This document shows, piece after piece, positions 16,354 to 25,896 of a DNA stretch of 64,000 nucleotides. How positions within the stretch are numbered: position 1 is the first letter of the stretch; every line of letters begins with the position of its first letter. The notes under the pieces were generated by a model. The model worked only from the letters and a program-made list of their open reading frames with translations, searched no databases and was not told the DNA's origin. Both the position numbers and the translations under genes were made by a program. Origin of the DNA: AP-15 sp963789025 (GTDB taxonomy: Bacteria; Pseudomonadota; Alphaproteobacteria; ATCC43930; CGMCC-115725); contig CAWBIT010000007.1 in the NCBI GenBank assembly GCA_963789025.1, positions 1-64,000 of the forward strand, written 5' to 3'.

Positions 16354-17360
16354 CAGGACTTGCCCGGCCCCGCGTCGTTCTCGCGCGCCTCGTAGGCGCG
16401 GACGATGCGGGCGACGAGTTCGTGCCGCACCACATCCCGGTCGTTCAGCCGCACCGTGCCAATCCCGTCTACGCCGCTCAGGGTCTCGATCGCCTCGGCC
16501 AGACCCGAGCGCGCTCCCGCGGGCAAATCCACCTGAGTTGGATCGCCGGTCACAACCATCCGCGACCCCTCTCCAAGCCGCGTTAGGAACATCTTCATCT
16601 GCAAGGGCGAGGTGTTTTGCGCCTCGTCGAGAATGACAAAGGCATGCGACAGCGTGCGCCCGCGCATAAAGGCGATCGGCGCCACCTCGATCTCGCCGGT
16701 GCCGAGGCGTCTCGCCAGTTGGTCTGCTGGCAACATATCGTTAAGTGCGTCGAATATCGGCCGCAAATATGGGTCGACCTTGTCGCGCAAGTCGCCAGGC
16801 AGGAAACCAAGCCGTTCGCCGGCCTCGACGGCGGGGCGCGAAAGGATAATCCGCTCGACGCGGCCGGTCATCAGCAGATCGACTGCCGCAGCAACCGCGA
16901 GATATGTCTTGCCGGTGCCGGCAGGTCCCAAACCGAAGACAAGCTCGTTGTCGCGCATCGCCTTGATGTAAGCCGCTTGGCCGGGCGAGCGCGCCGTGAT
17001 GCGGCGCTTGCGGGTGCGGAACGCCGCGTCTTCCCGCCAAAGGTCGGGGCTCCTGTCGCCCAGTTCGGCCTCGGCCAGCCGGACAGCAGCCTCGACGGCC
17101 GGTAGATCCACCTCCTGTCCCTGTTTCAGACGCTCATACAGCTGTGATAGGGCGAGATGGGCGGTCTCCGTGGCCGAGGCCGGGCCCGAAATTGCGAGGC
17201 GGTTGCCGCGCGTGACAACCGAAACACCGAGCTGCCTCTCGATGCGATCGAGATGTTGATCGCGCTCGCCATAGAGCAAGGGCAGGAGCAGGTTGTCGTC
17301 GAACTCGAGCTGGGTGCGCCCCTCGGCAAACTCGCCGGTGGCGGGCGACAGCTCAGTCAT
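16353..17360 (-). CDS. phoH: PhoH-family ATPase
   Basis: 335 residues. The N-terminal KH-like part (LGVSVVTRGNRLAISGP) precedes the PhoH ATPase domain with Walker A GPAGTGKTYLA and Walker B FVILDEAQN, and the downstream VVTGDPTQVDLP. Presumed RNA-linked helicase or ATPase that works with YbeY. It overlaps miaB by four bases and ybeY by one. Confidence 0.93.
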   Translation of the reverse strand: MTELSPATGEFAEGRTQLEFDDNLLLPLLYGERDQHLDRIERQLGVSVVTRGNRLAISGPASATETAHLALSQLYERLKQGQEVDLPAVEAAVRLAEAELGDRSPDLWREDAAFRTRKRRITARSPGQAAYIKAMRDNELVFGLGPAGTGKTYLAVAAAVDLLMTGRVERIILSRPAVEAGERLGFLPGDLRDKVDPYLRPIFDALNDMLPADQLARRLGTGEIEVAPIAFMRGRTLSHAFVILDEAQNTSPLQMKMFLTRLGEGSRMVVTGDPTQVDLPAGARSGLAEAIETLSGVDGIGTVRLNDRDVVRHELVARIVRAYEARENDAGPGKS

Positions 17361-18745
17361 GCGGTAACCACCTCTGCCAGCAAGGCCGACAGACTGTGGG
17401 CGCTCGCCGCTGTGACCAGCGCCGGAGCGATCTCGCCGATCCGTTCCGCAGCCGCAGCGACGTGTACGCTCTGGAGATAGGGGCTACGCCCGGTGAGCTG
17501 TCCTTCGTGTCGGCCGGGCTTCTCCAAAAGAACGGGCAGAGTGCGACCGATGCATGCCGTGTTGAAGTCGCGTTGTTGGTTGGCCAAAAGCAGCTGCAGC
17601 TCGCCGAGCCGCTGCGACTTCACGTCATCGGGGACTTGGCATGCAGCTGAAGCCGCGGGCGTGCCCGGCCGAGGTGAGTATTTGAACGAGAAAGCCTGGG
17701 CAAAGCGCACCTCGCCGACGAGGTCGAGTGTGGCTCGATGATCCGCGTCGCTCTCGCCCGGATGCCCGACGATGAGATCCGTGGATAGGGCAAGATCGGA
17801 GCGGGCGGAGCGAAGCCGTTCGACGATCCGACGATAGTCGGCGACGGTGTGGCGGCGGTTCATCGCGGCGAGAATGCGGTCCGACCCGCTCTGCACTGGA
17901 AGATGCAGAAAGGGCATCAGCTGCGGCACGTCGCGGTGGGCCGCGATCAGCTCATCATCGACATTCCGCGGGTGCGAGGTCGTATACCGGATACGATCGA
18001 GACCCGGCAGGTCCGCCAGCCGTCGGATCAGTTCGCCCAGCCGCCATTCTCGGCCATCGGGGCCTTCGCCGTGATAGGCATTGACGTTTTGCCCCAGCAA
18101 CGTGATCTCGCGCGCTCCGCCGCGCACGAAACGGCGCGCTTCGGCCACCACTTGCATTACCGGACGAGAGTATTCGGCGCCGCGGGTATAGGGGACCACG
18201 CAAAAGCTGCAAAACTTATCGCAGCCTTCCTGCACCGTGAGAAAAGCGGCAACACCCCGCGGGCCGGTCACCTCGGGCAGAAAATCAAACTTCGGTTCCG
18301 CGGGAAAGCTCGTGTCGAATACGTCTGCGCCGCTGGCCCGCAGGACGCGGGCGATCAATTCAGGTAGCCGGTGATAGCTCTGCGGGCCGAACACGAGATC
18401 GACGCAGGGCGCGCGCCGCATCATTTCGGCACCCTCGGCTTGCGCTACGCAGCCGGCTACAGCCACGATCATCCGGCCGCCGCGCTCGGCTTTCGCCGCT
18501 TTCGCACGACGAATTTTACCCAGTTCCGAATAAACCTTTTCAGCCGCCTTTTCCCGAACGTGGCAAGTGTTGAGGATCACCAGATCCGCATACTTTGCCG
18601 TCGGCGTCAGGGTAAAACCGAGCGGCGCCAGAAGCTCGGCCATGCGCGCCAAATCATAGACGTTCATCTGGCAACCATAAGTCTTGATGTACACGCGCTT
18701 TGCCACGTTCGGTGCCGTCCTCGTGGTAATCTTGGTTTGCGTCAC
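17357..18745 (-). CDS. miaB: tRNA-2-methylthio-N6-dimethylallyladenosine synthase
   Basis: 462-residue radical-SAM methylthiotransferase modifying A37 of tRNA. The N-terminal UPF0004 domain has its three cluster cysteines (TYGCQMN, NTCHVREK, AGCVAQ), the radical-SAM CDKFCSFCVVP follows, and a TRAM-like RNA-binding end closes it (PVLLEKPGRHEGQLTGRSPY). The start is GTG 18745, which overlaps the plsC-type stop as GTGA; the open frame extends 56 codons further without likeness. First of the miaB-phoH-ybeY-corC-lnt chain. Confidence 0.95.
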   Translation of the reverse strand: MTQTKITTRTAPNVAKRVYIKTYGCQMNVYDLARMAELLAPLGFTLTPTAKYADLVILNTCHVREKAAEKVYSELGKIRRAKAAKAERGGRMIVAVAGCVAQAEGAEMMRRAPCVDLVFGPQSYHRLPELIARVLRASGADVFDTSFPAEPKFDFLPEVTGPRGVAAFLTVQEGCDKFCSFCVVPYTRGAEYSRPVMQVVAEARRFVRGGAREITLLGQNVNAYHGEGPDGREWRLGELIRRLADLPGLDRIRYTTSHPRNVDDELIAAHRDVPQLMPFLHLPVQSGSDRILAAMNRRHTVADYRRIVERLRSARSDLALSTDLIVGHPGESDADHRATLDLVGEVRFAQAFSFKYSPRPGTPAASAACQVPDDVKSQRLGELQLLLANQQRDFNTACIGRTLPVLLEKPGRHEGQLTGRSPYLQSVHVAAAAERIGEIAPALVTAASAHSLSALLAEVVTA

Positions 18746-19608
18746 CCTGTCACCGCCTCGGGGCTCGCCCCAGAAAATTCGCTCCGGAATGAGGAGTGGG
18801 CGGTGGGGTCTGGCGGTTTCGGCATTGGTTGCCGTCGACCGTAAAGGGCCCCGGCGACCCCTCCGGCGATCCGCGCATGACAATATTCCGCCAGCGCTTT
18901 TCGCGATCCGCAATCACTGAGAAAGGTCGGTGGATGGAATTCGACCACGGCCTCAACAGTCCCGAGCCCCACCATGCTCCACAGGTGAGGCGCCAGGTCG
19001 ACCGCGCCGTACCATGCGAAGAACGGCCGGTAGAGCCGCCCGATCGGTATTCCGTCGAGGCGCGTGTAGGCGAGGGAGACCGGCTGAACGATGATCGGGG
19101 GAGCGCCCTCGCCCTGCTGCGCGGCGCCGAACAATGCGCTCTTGAACGGGCGCACGCGATTGCCGTCTCCGCTCGTGCCTTCAGGAAACAGTATCAGAGC
19201 AGCGCCGTCAGCCAGCCTCTTCCCGATCGCGTCCCGCTGGGCAGCGGTGCTGCGCATCCGGCGGTCGACAAAAACACTGCGCTGCAACTTGGCGAGCCAG
19301 CCGAAGAAGGGCCACCGAGCCACCTCGGATTTGGCAATGAAGGAGCCGGGGATCACCGAGCCGAGAACCGTGATGTCGGTGTAGGAGATATGATTGGCCG
19401 CGTATAAAACCGGGCGCTCGCTGGTCGGTGTGCCGATCACTCGAACTCGAAATCCGAGGATCCGACAGCACCAGCGATGGTAGAAAACTGGCAGAGTGCT
19501 CGTCCAATGGCGGCGCAAGGCCAGACCGACCAACTGAACCGGCATAAGGGCGGCGGTCCAAGCGAAATAGAGCGCGAGGCGGGCAAGCCTCAGCGTGGGA
19601 GAACCCAT
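18742..19608 (-). CDS. olsA: PlsC-family acyltransferase, probable lyso-ornithine lipid O-acyltransferase OlsA
   Basis: 288-residue membrane-associated 1-acylglycerol-3-phosphate-type acyltransferase. An N-terminal hydrophobic helix is followed by the HX4D motif NHISYTD, then FVDRRMRS and the glycerol-binding block LFPEGTS. It starts 4 bases after the upstream gene's stop; that gene is an OlsB-like N-acyltransferase. The pair therefore fits the olsB-olsA operon that makes phosphorus-free ornithine lipids, though a phospholipid role cannot be excluded. Confidence 0.8.
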   Translation of the reverse strand: MGSPTLRLARLALYFAWTAALMPVQLVGLALRRHWTSTLPVFYHRWCCRILGFRVRVIGTPTSERPVLYAANHISYTDITVLGSVIPGSFIAKSEVARWPFFGWLAKLQRSVFVDRRMRSTAAQRDAIGKRLADGAALILFPEGTSGDGNRVRPFKSALFGAAQQGEGAPPIIVQPVSLAYTRLDGIPIGRLYRPFFAWYGAVDLAPHLWSMVGLGTVEAVVEFHPPTFLSDCGSRKALAEYCHARIAGGVAGALYGRRQPMPKPPDPTAHSSFRSEFSGASPEAVTG

Positions 19609-19612
19609 GTCC

Positions 19613-20467
19613 TCAAGCGGTCCATGTATCTTTGGACTGCCGTTCGTAGTGACGGAAATACTTCTCGGTCACGAGATCGGTTTTGACGACGACGCAGACG
19701 TCGGTGGTGTTGAACTGCTCGTCGACGACGGCGCCATCGCCGACAAAGCCGCCCAGTCGCAGGTATCCTCTAATCAACGGAGGCAGGGCGGCCATTGCCC
19801 GAGTCGCATCGATGGCGCACGGTCTGAGCCGGCACATCTCGACGTAGCGATCGGCGAGAGCGCGCGGCCTCAGCGCCGGGGGTGCGAGATGATATCGATG
19901 CAGATACGAAAGGGGTATGGAAAGAGCATCGGGGTTGGTTCCCGGCAGACTGGCACAGCCGAACATCAGTACTACGTCGTAATGAAAGACATAGGCAGCA
20001 ATGCCGCTCCACAATAGCTGCAAGGCCGACCGATTGCGATAAGCGGGATCTACGCATGAGCGGCCCAATTCGAGAACCTCGCCGGCATGGAGCACGACAG
20101 CAGAAATGTCGAATTCCTTGGCCGAATAAAAGCCACCTAGGCGGGCTGCCGTATCCCGCCGAATCAGCCGGTAGGTTCCGATTACCCTGCCGGTGCCGCG
20201 GCTGTGGTCGAGAACCAGGAGGTGATCGCAATCATTATCAAATTGGTCGACATCGCGCCGTTGGCATGCCGTTTCCGGCCGCGGCTGGGCGCCGAGCCGC
20301 TCATAAAAGATACGATACCGCAACGCCTGCGCAGCGTCGATATCTGCTGTCGTTTCTGCCAGCCGCACCTGCAGCGGGCCCGACCGGATATCGACGATCG
20401 TTGGGTGCAATCGCGTTGCGGCCGGTAGTGCCGTCTCAACCGGCAGGATGGATTGCCGCTCGACCAT
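19613..20467 (-). CDS. olsB: OlsB-like ornithine N-acyltransferase (hemolysin-like GNAT)
   Basis: 284 residues of the GNAT-fold acyltransferase group once called hemolysin-like. Signatures include LRYRIFYERLGA, DHLLVLDHSRGTGRVIGTYRL, VLELGRSCVDPAYRN and VLMFGCASLPGTNP. It would transfer a 3-hydroxyacyl group from ACP to ornithine. The start is ATG 20467; the frame can also open from TTG 20506. It lies directly before the PlsC-type gene, supporting the OlsB-OlsA assignment, and 100 bases after fur. Confidence 0.8.
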   Translation of the reverse strand: MVERQSILPVETALPAATRLHPTIVDIRSGPLQVRLAETTADIDAAQALRYRIFYERLGAQPRPETACQRRDVDQFDNDCDHLLVLDHSRGTGRVIGTYRLIRRDTAARLGGFYSAKEFDISAVVLHAGEVLELGRSCVDPAYRNRSALQLLWSGIAAYVFHYDVVLMFGCASLPGTNPDALSIPLSYLHRYHLAPPALRPRALADRYVEMCRLRPCAIDATRAMAALPPLIRGYLRLGGFVGDGAVVDEQFNTTDVCVVVKTDLVTEKYFRHYERQSKDTWTA

Positions 20468-20573
20468 GTTGCCAGTGATCACTCGGGTTTGTCCAGCTTG
20501 GGGCAATGGCCGGTTCCCGGCAATTTGGCCAGAGGCGGCCCGAATGGACGCCGTTCAGGCGACAGCGAAATGG

Positions 20574-21005
20574 TCATTCCGTATCGGATCTCGGCTTGCC
20601 ACCACGCGGAACCGCATACAATTCGAGGCGATGTCCTACCAGCTCGTAGCCGAGTTCATCGGCGACGATCTGCTGCAGACGTTCGATATCTTCGTTGCGA
20701 AACTCGATCACTCGACCAGACTGCAGGTCGATGAGATGGTCGTGATGCGCGCTCGGCATTTCCTCGTAGCGGGATCGGCCATCGCCAAAATCGTGCCGCG
20801 CAATGATGCTCGCCTCTTCAAACAGCCGCACCGTCCGGTAAACCGTGGCAATGCTGATGCGCGAATCAATTGCGGTTGCTCGTCGGTAGACCTGTTCGAC
20901 ATCAGGATGATCGGCGGATTCTGACAGTACCCGCGCAATCACCCGTCTCTGCTCGGTCATCTTTAGGCCCTTGTCGAGACAGAGCTGCTCCAACCGTGAG
21001 GTCAT
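20574..21005 (-). CDS. fur: Fur-family metalloregulator (Fur/Irr type)
   Basis: 143 residues. The N-terminal winged helix (CLDKGLKMTEQRRVIARVL...ISIATVYRTVRLFEE) is followed by the metal-binding dimerisation part with SAHHDHLIDLQSG. The start is ATG 21005 with GGAG before it; the longer frame to 21056 is unlikely. The C-terminal CxxC of Zur-type members is absent. Alphaproteobacterial members of this kind may sense manganese or iron (Mur/Fur); the sequence does not decide. Confidence 0.88.
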   Translation of the reverse strand: MTSRLEQLCLDKGLKMTEQRRVIARVLSESADHPDVEQVYRRATAIDSRISIATVYRTVRLFEEASIIARHDFGDGRSRYEEMPSAHHDHLIDLQSGRVIEFRNEDIERLQQIVADELGYELVGHRLELYAVPRGGKPRSDTE

Positions 21006-21116
21006 CGCGTCTCCGTGATCGCGAGGCTCATCGACCGCCACTATATCCGAAAGCATCGGATGCGCCTACTTACCCGATGAAGGCGCATCGGGTCGTCGAC
21101 CATAAGCGCGACGCAC

Positions 21117-21533
21117 TCAGGCCCGAGACCGCCTTGCGCGGGTTCCCAGACCGATTTCCTTCGCGAGACGTGAGCGCTGCCGAGCGTAGTTGGGCGCTAC
21201 CATCGGGTAATCGGCACTCAGTCCCCACCGCTCACGATAGGCCTCGGGCGTCATGTTGTAAGCGGTCTTGAGATGCCGTTTTAGCATCTTGAGTTTCTTA
21301 CCGTCTTCGAGGCAGACGATGTAATCCGGATTGACGGATTTCTTGACCGGAACGGCAGGTTGCGGACGTTCCGCCGGCATTGCCGGGGCACTGCCGATGT
21401 TGGCTAGTGAATTATATACTTGGTTGATCAGCTGGGGCAGATCACCAACCGCGACGGTATTGTTGGAAACGTGCGCGGCGACGATCTCCGTCGTCAACGT
21501 CAGCAAATCGTTGCCCTGGTCCGAGTTGTTCAT
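21117..21533 (-). CDS. mucR: MucR/Ros-type zinc-finger transcriptional regulator
   Basis: 138 residues. The C-terminal signature DYIVCLEDGKKLKMLKRHL followed by YNMTPEAYRERWGL is the Ros/MucR zinc finger found almost only in alphaproteobacteria. These act as H-NS-like silencers of AT-rich, exopolysaccharide and motility genes. The start is ATG 21533 (MNNSDQGND); an open extension to 21617 lacks likeness. Confidence 0.9.
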   Translation of the reverse strand: MNNSDQGNDLLTLTTEIVAAHVSNNTVAVGDLPQLINQVYNSLANIGSAPAMPAERPQPAVPVKKSVNPDYIVCLEDGKKLKMLKRHLKTAYNMTPEAYRERWGLSADYPMVAPNYARQRSRLAKEIGLGTRARRSRA

Positions 21534-21688
21534 CACAATGATCCCGCCGTGAGTCTGATTTCGAATATAATTAACAATCGGCAACGAAGCAATCGGTTCA
21601 ATGAACGATTTCTTCAAACTCGCGCGCCTTCAAGAACATCCGTGGTGAAACCAAAGAAACTGACAGGCAAGAGTGGGATGAAGCAAAC

Positions 21689-22159
21689 TCAAGTTGGCGC
21701 CTCGGCCGTTGGCAGCTGCAAACGCAATATGAGCGCATCCATCACCCGTTCTGCTCGGCGGTAGTAATTCCGACGCCGTCCGACGACAGTAAAACCTCGC
21801 CCAGCGTATAATGCGCTCGCGGCTTCGTTGTCCGACGCCATTTCAAGCACGACGCGTTCAGCGCCGCGCAATCGGGCTTCGCCGCATACCGCGTCGAGAA
21901 TAGCCGAGCCAATTCCGCACCGCCGATGGTCCGGCAGGACGCCGAGCGACAGGATTTCAGCTTCCTCGCCAAGCGCAACAGCCAAGGCGAACCCGACCGG
22001 GGCGGTTTTCGCCCACCCTACTCGGCCGAAAAACCCGGGGATGCCCAGTATCTGCTCTATCGCTCCGGCGTCCCACGGATCCTCAGGAAAGCACGCGCGA
22101 TGGAGCAGGGATATCGGGCCGGCCGCGCCGCGCGGCAGCGGCTCGATCCGTGAGGTCAT
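21689..22159 (-). CDS. rimI: ribosomal-protein-alanine N-acetyltransferase RimI-like
   Basis: 156-residue GNAT. It shows the N-terminal LHRACFPEDPWDAGAIEQIL, the acetyl-CoA loop LGVLPDHRRCGIGSAILDAV and the final NEAASALYAGRGFTVVGRRRNYY. It overlaps tsaB by four bases; the tsaB-rimI pair is a standard arrangement. Its target is presumed to be S18 or another protein N-terminus. Confidence 0.88.
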   Translation of the reverse strand: MTSRIEPLPRGAAGPISLLHRACFPEDPWDAGAIEQILGIPGFFGRVGWAKTAPVGFALAVALGEEAEILSLGVLPDHRRCGIGSAILDAVCGEARLRGAERVVLEMASDNEAASALYAGRGFTVVGRRRNYYRRAERVMDALILRLQLPTAEAPT

Positions 22160-22884
22160 GTTCCGCCGCGGCTCGGCTTTTGCGGTATTTTAGGTAGTCT
22201 GACGTCGGGGGGACGAAGATAGAGCGGGCGCGGAGCATCCGCCGCGCTGCCCAGCCGCAGCAGGCGAAGCCCGGCTCGTAAAGTCCCGACCGCGCCGGGT
22301 GCCGAATTTTCGAGGATGGCAGTGCCCGGGCGCTGCGCTAGCGCCGGAGCGGCGCGCTGCGCCGCGTCCCCGGCGACCAGTAACGGGTTCGCGCCGATGG
22401 TCGATGCCACAACCTCGCGAAACAAGAACGGCATGATCGCCGCCGGCTCGCCGAGCGCATCGCCATGCGGGTCGAAGAATTGGACGTAAAGGTCTTCGCG
22501 ACGGCTTTCGAGAGCGACCAGCAAAAAGCGGGTTTCCGGGCAGTTGCTCCGGACGGCTCCGACTGCGACTGCGTCGAAGCTGGTGACGCCGAGTAGCCGC
22601 GCGTCAGTGGCAAGCGCTATTCCGCGTGCCGCCGCAAGTCCGGCGCGGATCCCGGTAAAGCTGCCTGGCCCGACCGTCGCTACGACAAGGTCGAGTGCGG
22701 CGGGCGCTTGCCGTGCCTCGCGCATTACCTTGTCCACCAAGGGCAGCAGCGCTTCAGCTTGGCCGTGCATCGTATCGATACGCTGCTCGACGACCACCTC
22801 TTCGCCGAGACTGACGGCCACCGAGCAGCCCAAACCCGCCGCATCGAGGGCTAGGATAACCCGCGGCGAGCCGGCGTCGGTCAT
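22156..22884 (-). CDS. tsaB: tRNA threonylcarbamoyladenosine biosynthesis protein TsaB
   Basis: 242 residues of the ASKHA-fold family that partners TsaD in making t6A37 of tRNA. It shows ILALDAAGLGCSVAV at the N-terminus, the HGQAEALLPLVDKV signature and VATVGPGSFTGIRAGLAAARG. The catalytic partner TsaD is not in the window. It overlaps rimI downstream. Confidence 0.92.
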   Translation of the reverse strand: MTDAGSPRVILALDAAGLGCSVAVSLGEEVVVEQRIDTMHGQAEALLPLVDKVMREARQAPAALDLVVATVGPGSFTGIRAGLAAARGIALATDARLLGVTSFDAVAVGAVRSNCPETRFLLVALESRREDLYVQFFDPHGDALGEPAAIMPFLFREVVASTIGANPLLVAGDAAQRAAPALAQRPGTAILENSAPGAVGTLRAGLRLLRLGSAADAPRPLYLRPPDVRLPKIPQKPSRGGT

Positions 22885-22962
22885 CGCACCAGAGCTAGGG
22901 CTGCCGATCCGAACTCTCTCCTCGCCAGCCGCGCTACCTCAAACAGAATACGACCCAGGCCC

Positions 22963-23520
22963 TCAGACGGCGCGCACCTCGACCACCTCCGGGACGTAAT
23001 GCCGTAGCATGTTCTCGATGCCCGCCTTCAACGTCGCGGTCGAACTAGGGCATCCGGAGCAGGAGCCTTGCATATGCAGATAGACGACACCGTCCTCAAA
23101 GTCATGAAAGATTATGTCACCACCATCCTGCGCCACGGCCGGGCGCACGCGGGTCTCCAGCAGCTCCTTGATCTGAGCCACGACTTCGTCTTCGTCTTCC
23201 TCACTCGTTGCCGCTGCCGCGCTGGTCGCTGGATCGCCGAGCAAGACGGGCCGGCCGGCGGTAAAATGCTCCATGATGACCGCAAGTATCGCCGGCTTTA
23301 GCCGGTACCAGTCCCCCTCCTCGCTTTTCATCACCGTGACGAAATCGGCACCAAGAAACACTCCGGTTACTTCCGGCAATGAGAAGAGCCGTTCGGCGAG
23401 GGGCGAGATGCGGGCCGCCTCCTCGCTGGTGAAATTAGCGGTGCCCGACGTCATCACCGGACACCCCGGCAGGAATTTCAGCGTCGCCGGGTTCGGCGTT
23501 TGCTCGGTCTGGATGAACAT
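22963..23520 (-). CDS. nfuA: Fe-S biogenesis scaffold of the NifU/NfuA family
   Basis: 185 residues. An Nfu N-terminal domain (QTEQTPNPATLKFLPG...GVFLGADFVTVMK) is followed by an acidic linker (TSEEDEDEV) and the NifU C-terminal domain with the cluster-binding CSGCPSS. The start is ATG 23520 with GGAG seven bases upstream. It carries assembled iron-sulfur clusters to target proteins; MiaB and endonuclease III in this window are possible recipients, by inference. Confidence 0.92.
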   Translation of the reverse strand: MFIQTEQTPNPATLKFLPGCPVMTSGTANFTSEEAARISPLAERLFSLPEVTGVFLGADFVTVMKSEEGDWYRLKPAILAVIMEHFTAGRPVLLGDPATSAAAATSEEDEDEVVAQIKELLETRVRPAVAQDGGDIIFHDFEDGVVYLHMQGSCSGCPSSTATLKAGIENMLRHYVPEVVEVRAV

Positions 23521-23608
23521 TAGGGGCTCCGATGGCAACGGGATGAAAGATGGGCTCTTACCATGGGGCGTCGGCTCGCCAAATCAACCCTCGGCTCGGC
23601 CTTGCCTC

Positions 23609-24085
23609 TCAACTTACCGAATCCAGCTGTTCCATGGTGGCGCTGCCTGGGACGATGGTGATCGGAACGCGAAGCCGGGCCGCTGGCTTGCCGGTCAGAT
23701 ACGAGATCAGCGGTCCCGGACCCTCGGGGCCGGTTCCGGCAGCCAGGACGAGGATCGAAATGCTCGGCTCCTCGTTGATCAATGCCAACAACTCGTCACG
23801 GCGCAACCCCTCGCGGATATAGACGATCGGCATGGAGCCGGCGATCGGCGAGATCTCTTCGCACAGTCGTTGCATCAGCAGTTCCGCTTCTTCTCGGCGC
23901 TCTTCGCGCGCCAAATCCTCTATCGCGCGCCAATGCTGCAGCTCCGTGGGCTCGATCACGTAGAGCAATGCAACCCGTCCGCCCGTATGAGCAGCGCGGC
24001 GCGCAGCATAATGGACGGCGATCTGAAGCTCCTCCGTCTCGTCCACCACGACAAGGAAAACGCGCTGACGTGCTATCTCTGCCAT
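23609..24085 (-). CDS. universal stress protein (UspA family)
   Basis: 158 residues with the Usp fold: VFLVVVDETEELQIAVHYAA at the start, a central YIREGLRRDELLALI, and LVLAAGTGPEGPGPL near the C-terminal end in place of the usual nucleotide loop G-2x-G-9x-G(S/T). The loop is close to but not the full ATP-binding form. Function unknown beyond the family's stress association. Confidence 0.8.
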   Translation of the reverse strand: MAEIARQRVFLVVVDETEELQIAVHYAARRAAHTGGRVALLYVIEPTELQHWRAIEDLAREERREEAELLMQRLCEEISPIAGSMPIVYIREGLRRDELLALINEEPSISILVLAAGTGPEGPGPLISYLTGKPAARLRVPITIVPGSATMEQLDSVS

Positions 24086-24122
24086 CTATAGATCCTATGC
24101 CACGCCCCGTTTTTTGATAGGA

Positions 24123-24872
24123 TCAGCCGCCCCTGAAGGGCAGGCTTGCGACCCATCCTGCCACTACGGCAGTCAGTACCGCAATCGCGCCGTAGAACCC
24201 GGGCTGACGCGTGGAGAATTCGAAAACCGCCGCGTCGACCCCGACCTTGGAGACCACGAGCGGGGTCGTCTGTCCGCTGACGATGTCCTTGTCGCGGACC
24301 AGGAAGACCTCGACGAGATAGGTTCCGGTCGGCACGTTGGCGGGAAATGTTATCGTCGTGCGAAACAACCGTTCGCCGAGGAAATCGACCTTGCCGCTTC
24401 GTTCCATGAACAGCCCCGCCTCTTGCTGGGTCCGTTCGAGCGCGGTGCGGAACGCGTCGACGACAACGGATGGCGCAGGAGTTGACGCCGCCAGCTTCAG
24501 ATTGGCTATCCCAAGACGGTAGAACGCCGCTGCCGCGGGCGAGAGAATGTCAGCTATCGGCCGGCTCGCGGCGACGGCATAGAAGCTTGGCAGATTAGCA
24601 AAGGTCACCTGCTGGGTATTGACCCAGATGCCGGCGACGCGGCTCTTGCGCCGGATCGTCATCTCACGTTCGGGGCCGCGCACAGCAACGATTACATCCC
24701 CTGGACCGTCGGTCGCACCGAACAGCACCACCGAGGCGCCGGTGAACCCGGTCGTAATCGCGATCAGGTGACTGGTGAGGTCCGCGACAAGCCCTTCGGC
24801 CCGCGCCGCCGATCCCCAACACAACAGCGAAAGGAACAGCGGAACGCCGAGGGAGCCAAGCCCTCGTCTCAT
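24123..24872 (-). CDS. TIGR02186-family membrane-anchored protein
   Basis: 249 residues: a signal peptide (LFLSLLCWGSAARAEG), an extracytoplasmic beta-rich body (ITTGFTGASVVLFGATDGPGDVIVAVRGP; PTGTYLVEVFLVRDKDI) and one C-terminal membrane helix (GFYGAIAVLTAVVAGWVA). This is the conserved family that regularly follows TauE/SafE permease genes; its start overlaps the permease stop as ATGA. Role unknown; probably an accessory of the transporter. Confidence 0.8.
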   Translation of the reverse strand: MRRGLGSLGVPLFLSLLCWGSAARAEGLVADLTSHLIAITTGFTGASVVLFGATDGPGDVIVAVRGPEREMTIRRKSRVAGIWVNTQQVTFANLPSFYAVAASRPIADILSPAAAAFYRLGIANLKLAASTPAPSVVVDAFRTALERTQQEAGLFMERSGKVDFLGERLFRTTITFPANVPTGTYLVEVFLVRDKDIVSGQTTPLVVSKVGVDAAVFEFSTRQPGFYGAIAVLTAVVAGWVASLPFRGG

Positions 24873-25786
24873 CCTCTGTCCGAGGCGATCGAATAGAGGT
24901 CGGCCGGCCGCACCGTCATGTCGAAGGCAAGCTTCGCAGCGACCGCGAGCACCATCAGGGCCAACAGGAAACGCAGCTGCTCGCCGCGCAGACGCATGCC
25001 GAACCGGGTGCCGATCCGCGCGCCGACGACCCCGCCGACGAGCAGGACGAGGGCGAGGACGGCATCGACGGTACGGTTAGTATAGGCTTGCAGCACCGTG
25101 ACGTTCGCGGCGACAAAGATGATCTGCAGCAGTGACGTGCCTGGCACGACGGCGGTTGGCATCCCCAGCATGTAGATCATCGCCGGGACCATGATGAAGC
25201 CTCCGCCGATGCCGAGGATTGCGCTAAAAATGCCGATCACAAACCCGATCCCGACTGGCAGCAAAGCGCTGATGTACAGCCTCGATCGGCGGAAGCGCGC
25301 CTTGAGCGGCAGCCCGTGCATCCAGGTGTGCTGATGCAGTCGGCGCCGCGAGGCTCCAGGTCGATGCAGCCGAAACAACGCACGGACGCTTTCGATCATC
25401 ATTAGTGCGCCGAGCGTTCCGAGCAGCAGCACATAGCAGATCGAGATCGTCAGCTCGATCTGACCCAGGCGCTTCAGCAAGGTGAAGATCCACACCCCGA
25501 GAAACGAGCCCGCCAACCCACCGACCAGCAGGACGTAACCCATCTTGAAATCGACATTGCCGCGCCGCCAGTGGGCGAGCACGCCGGAAACCGAGGCGCC
25601 AACCAGCTGGTTGGCCGAAGAGGCAACGGCTACGGTGGGCGGCACGCCGATGAAGATCAGCAGCGGTGTCAGTAAAAAGCCGCCGCCCACACCGAACACA
25701 CCGGAGAGAAATCCAACCGCGGCACCGAGACCGAGCAGAACAAAGATGTCGAGCGACACCTCGGCGATCGGCAGGTAGATGTCCAT
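24869..25786 (-). CDS. TauE/SafE-family sulfite/sulfonate exporter-type permease
   Basis: 305 residues with eight or nine membrane segments. The two Gly-rich family repeats are GFLSGVFGVGGGFLLTPLL near the N-terminus and IGIFSAILGIGGGFIMVPAM in the second half, with a basic loop between (GASRRRLHQHTWMHG). Members move sulfite, sulfoacetate or related anions. The gene is coupled by overlap to the TIGR02186 gene. Confidence 0.88.
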   Translation of the reverse strand: MDIYLPIAEVSLDIFVLLGLGAAVGFLSGVFGVGGGFLLTPLLIFIGVPPTVAVASSANQLVGASVSGVLAHWRRGNVDFKMGYVLLVGGLAGSFLGVWIFTLLKRLGQIELTISICYVLLLGTLGALMMIESVRALFRLHRPGASRRRLHQHTWMHGLPLKARFRRSRLYISALLPVGIGFVIGIFSAILGIGGGFIMVPAMIYMLGMPTAVVPGTSLLQIIFVAANVTVLQAYTNRTVDAVLALVLLVGGVVGARIGTRFGMRLRGEQLRFLLALMVLAVAAKLAFDMTVRPADLYSIASDRG

Positions 25787-25896
25787 GATGCTCGAGGCGC
25801 CGACTACGTGATGTCGTTGCGCGCTGTTTGCCCGCTCAGCGCGCTTGCACCGTCAACTTACAACCTGCTCCGATGCGGGAACAGCATGAACCCTCC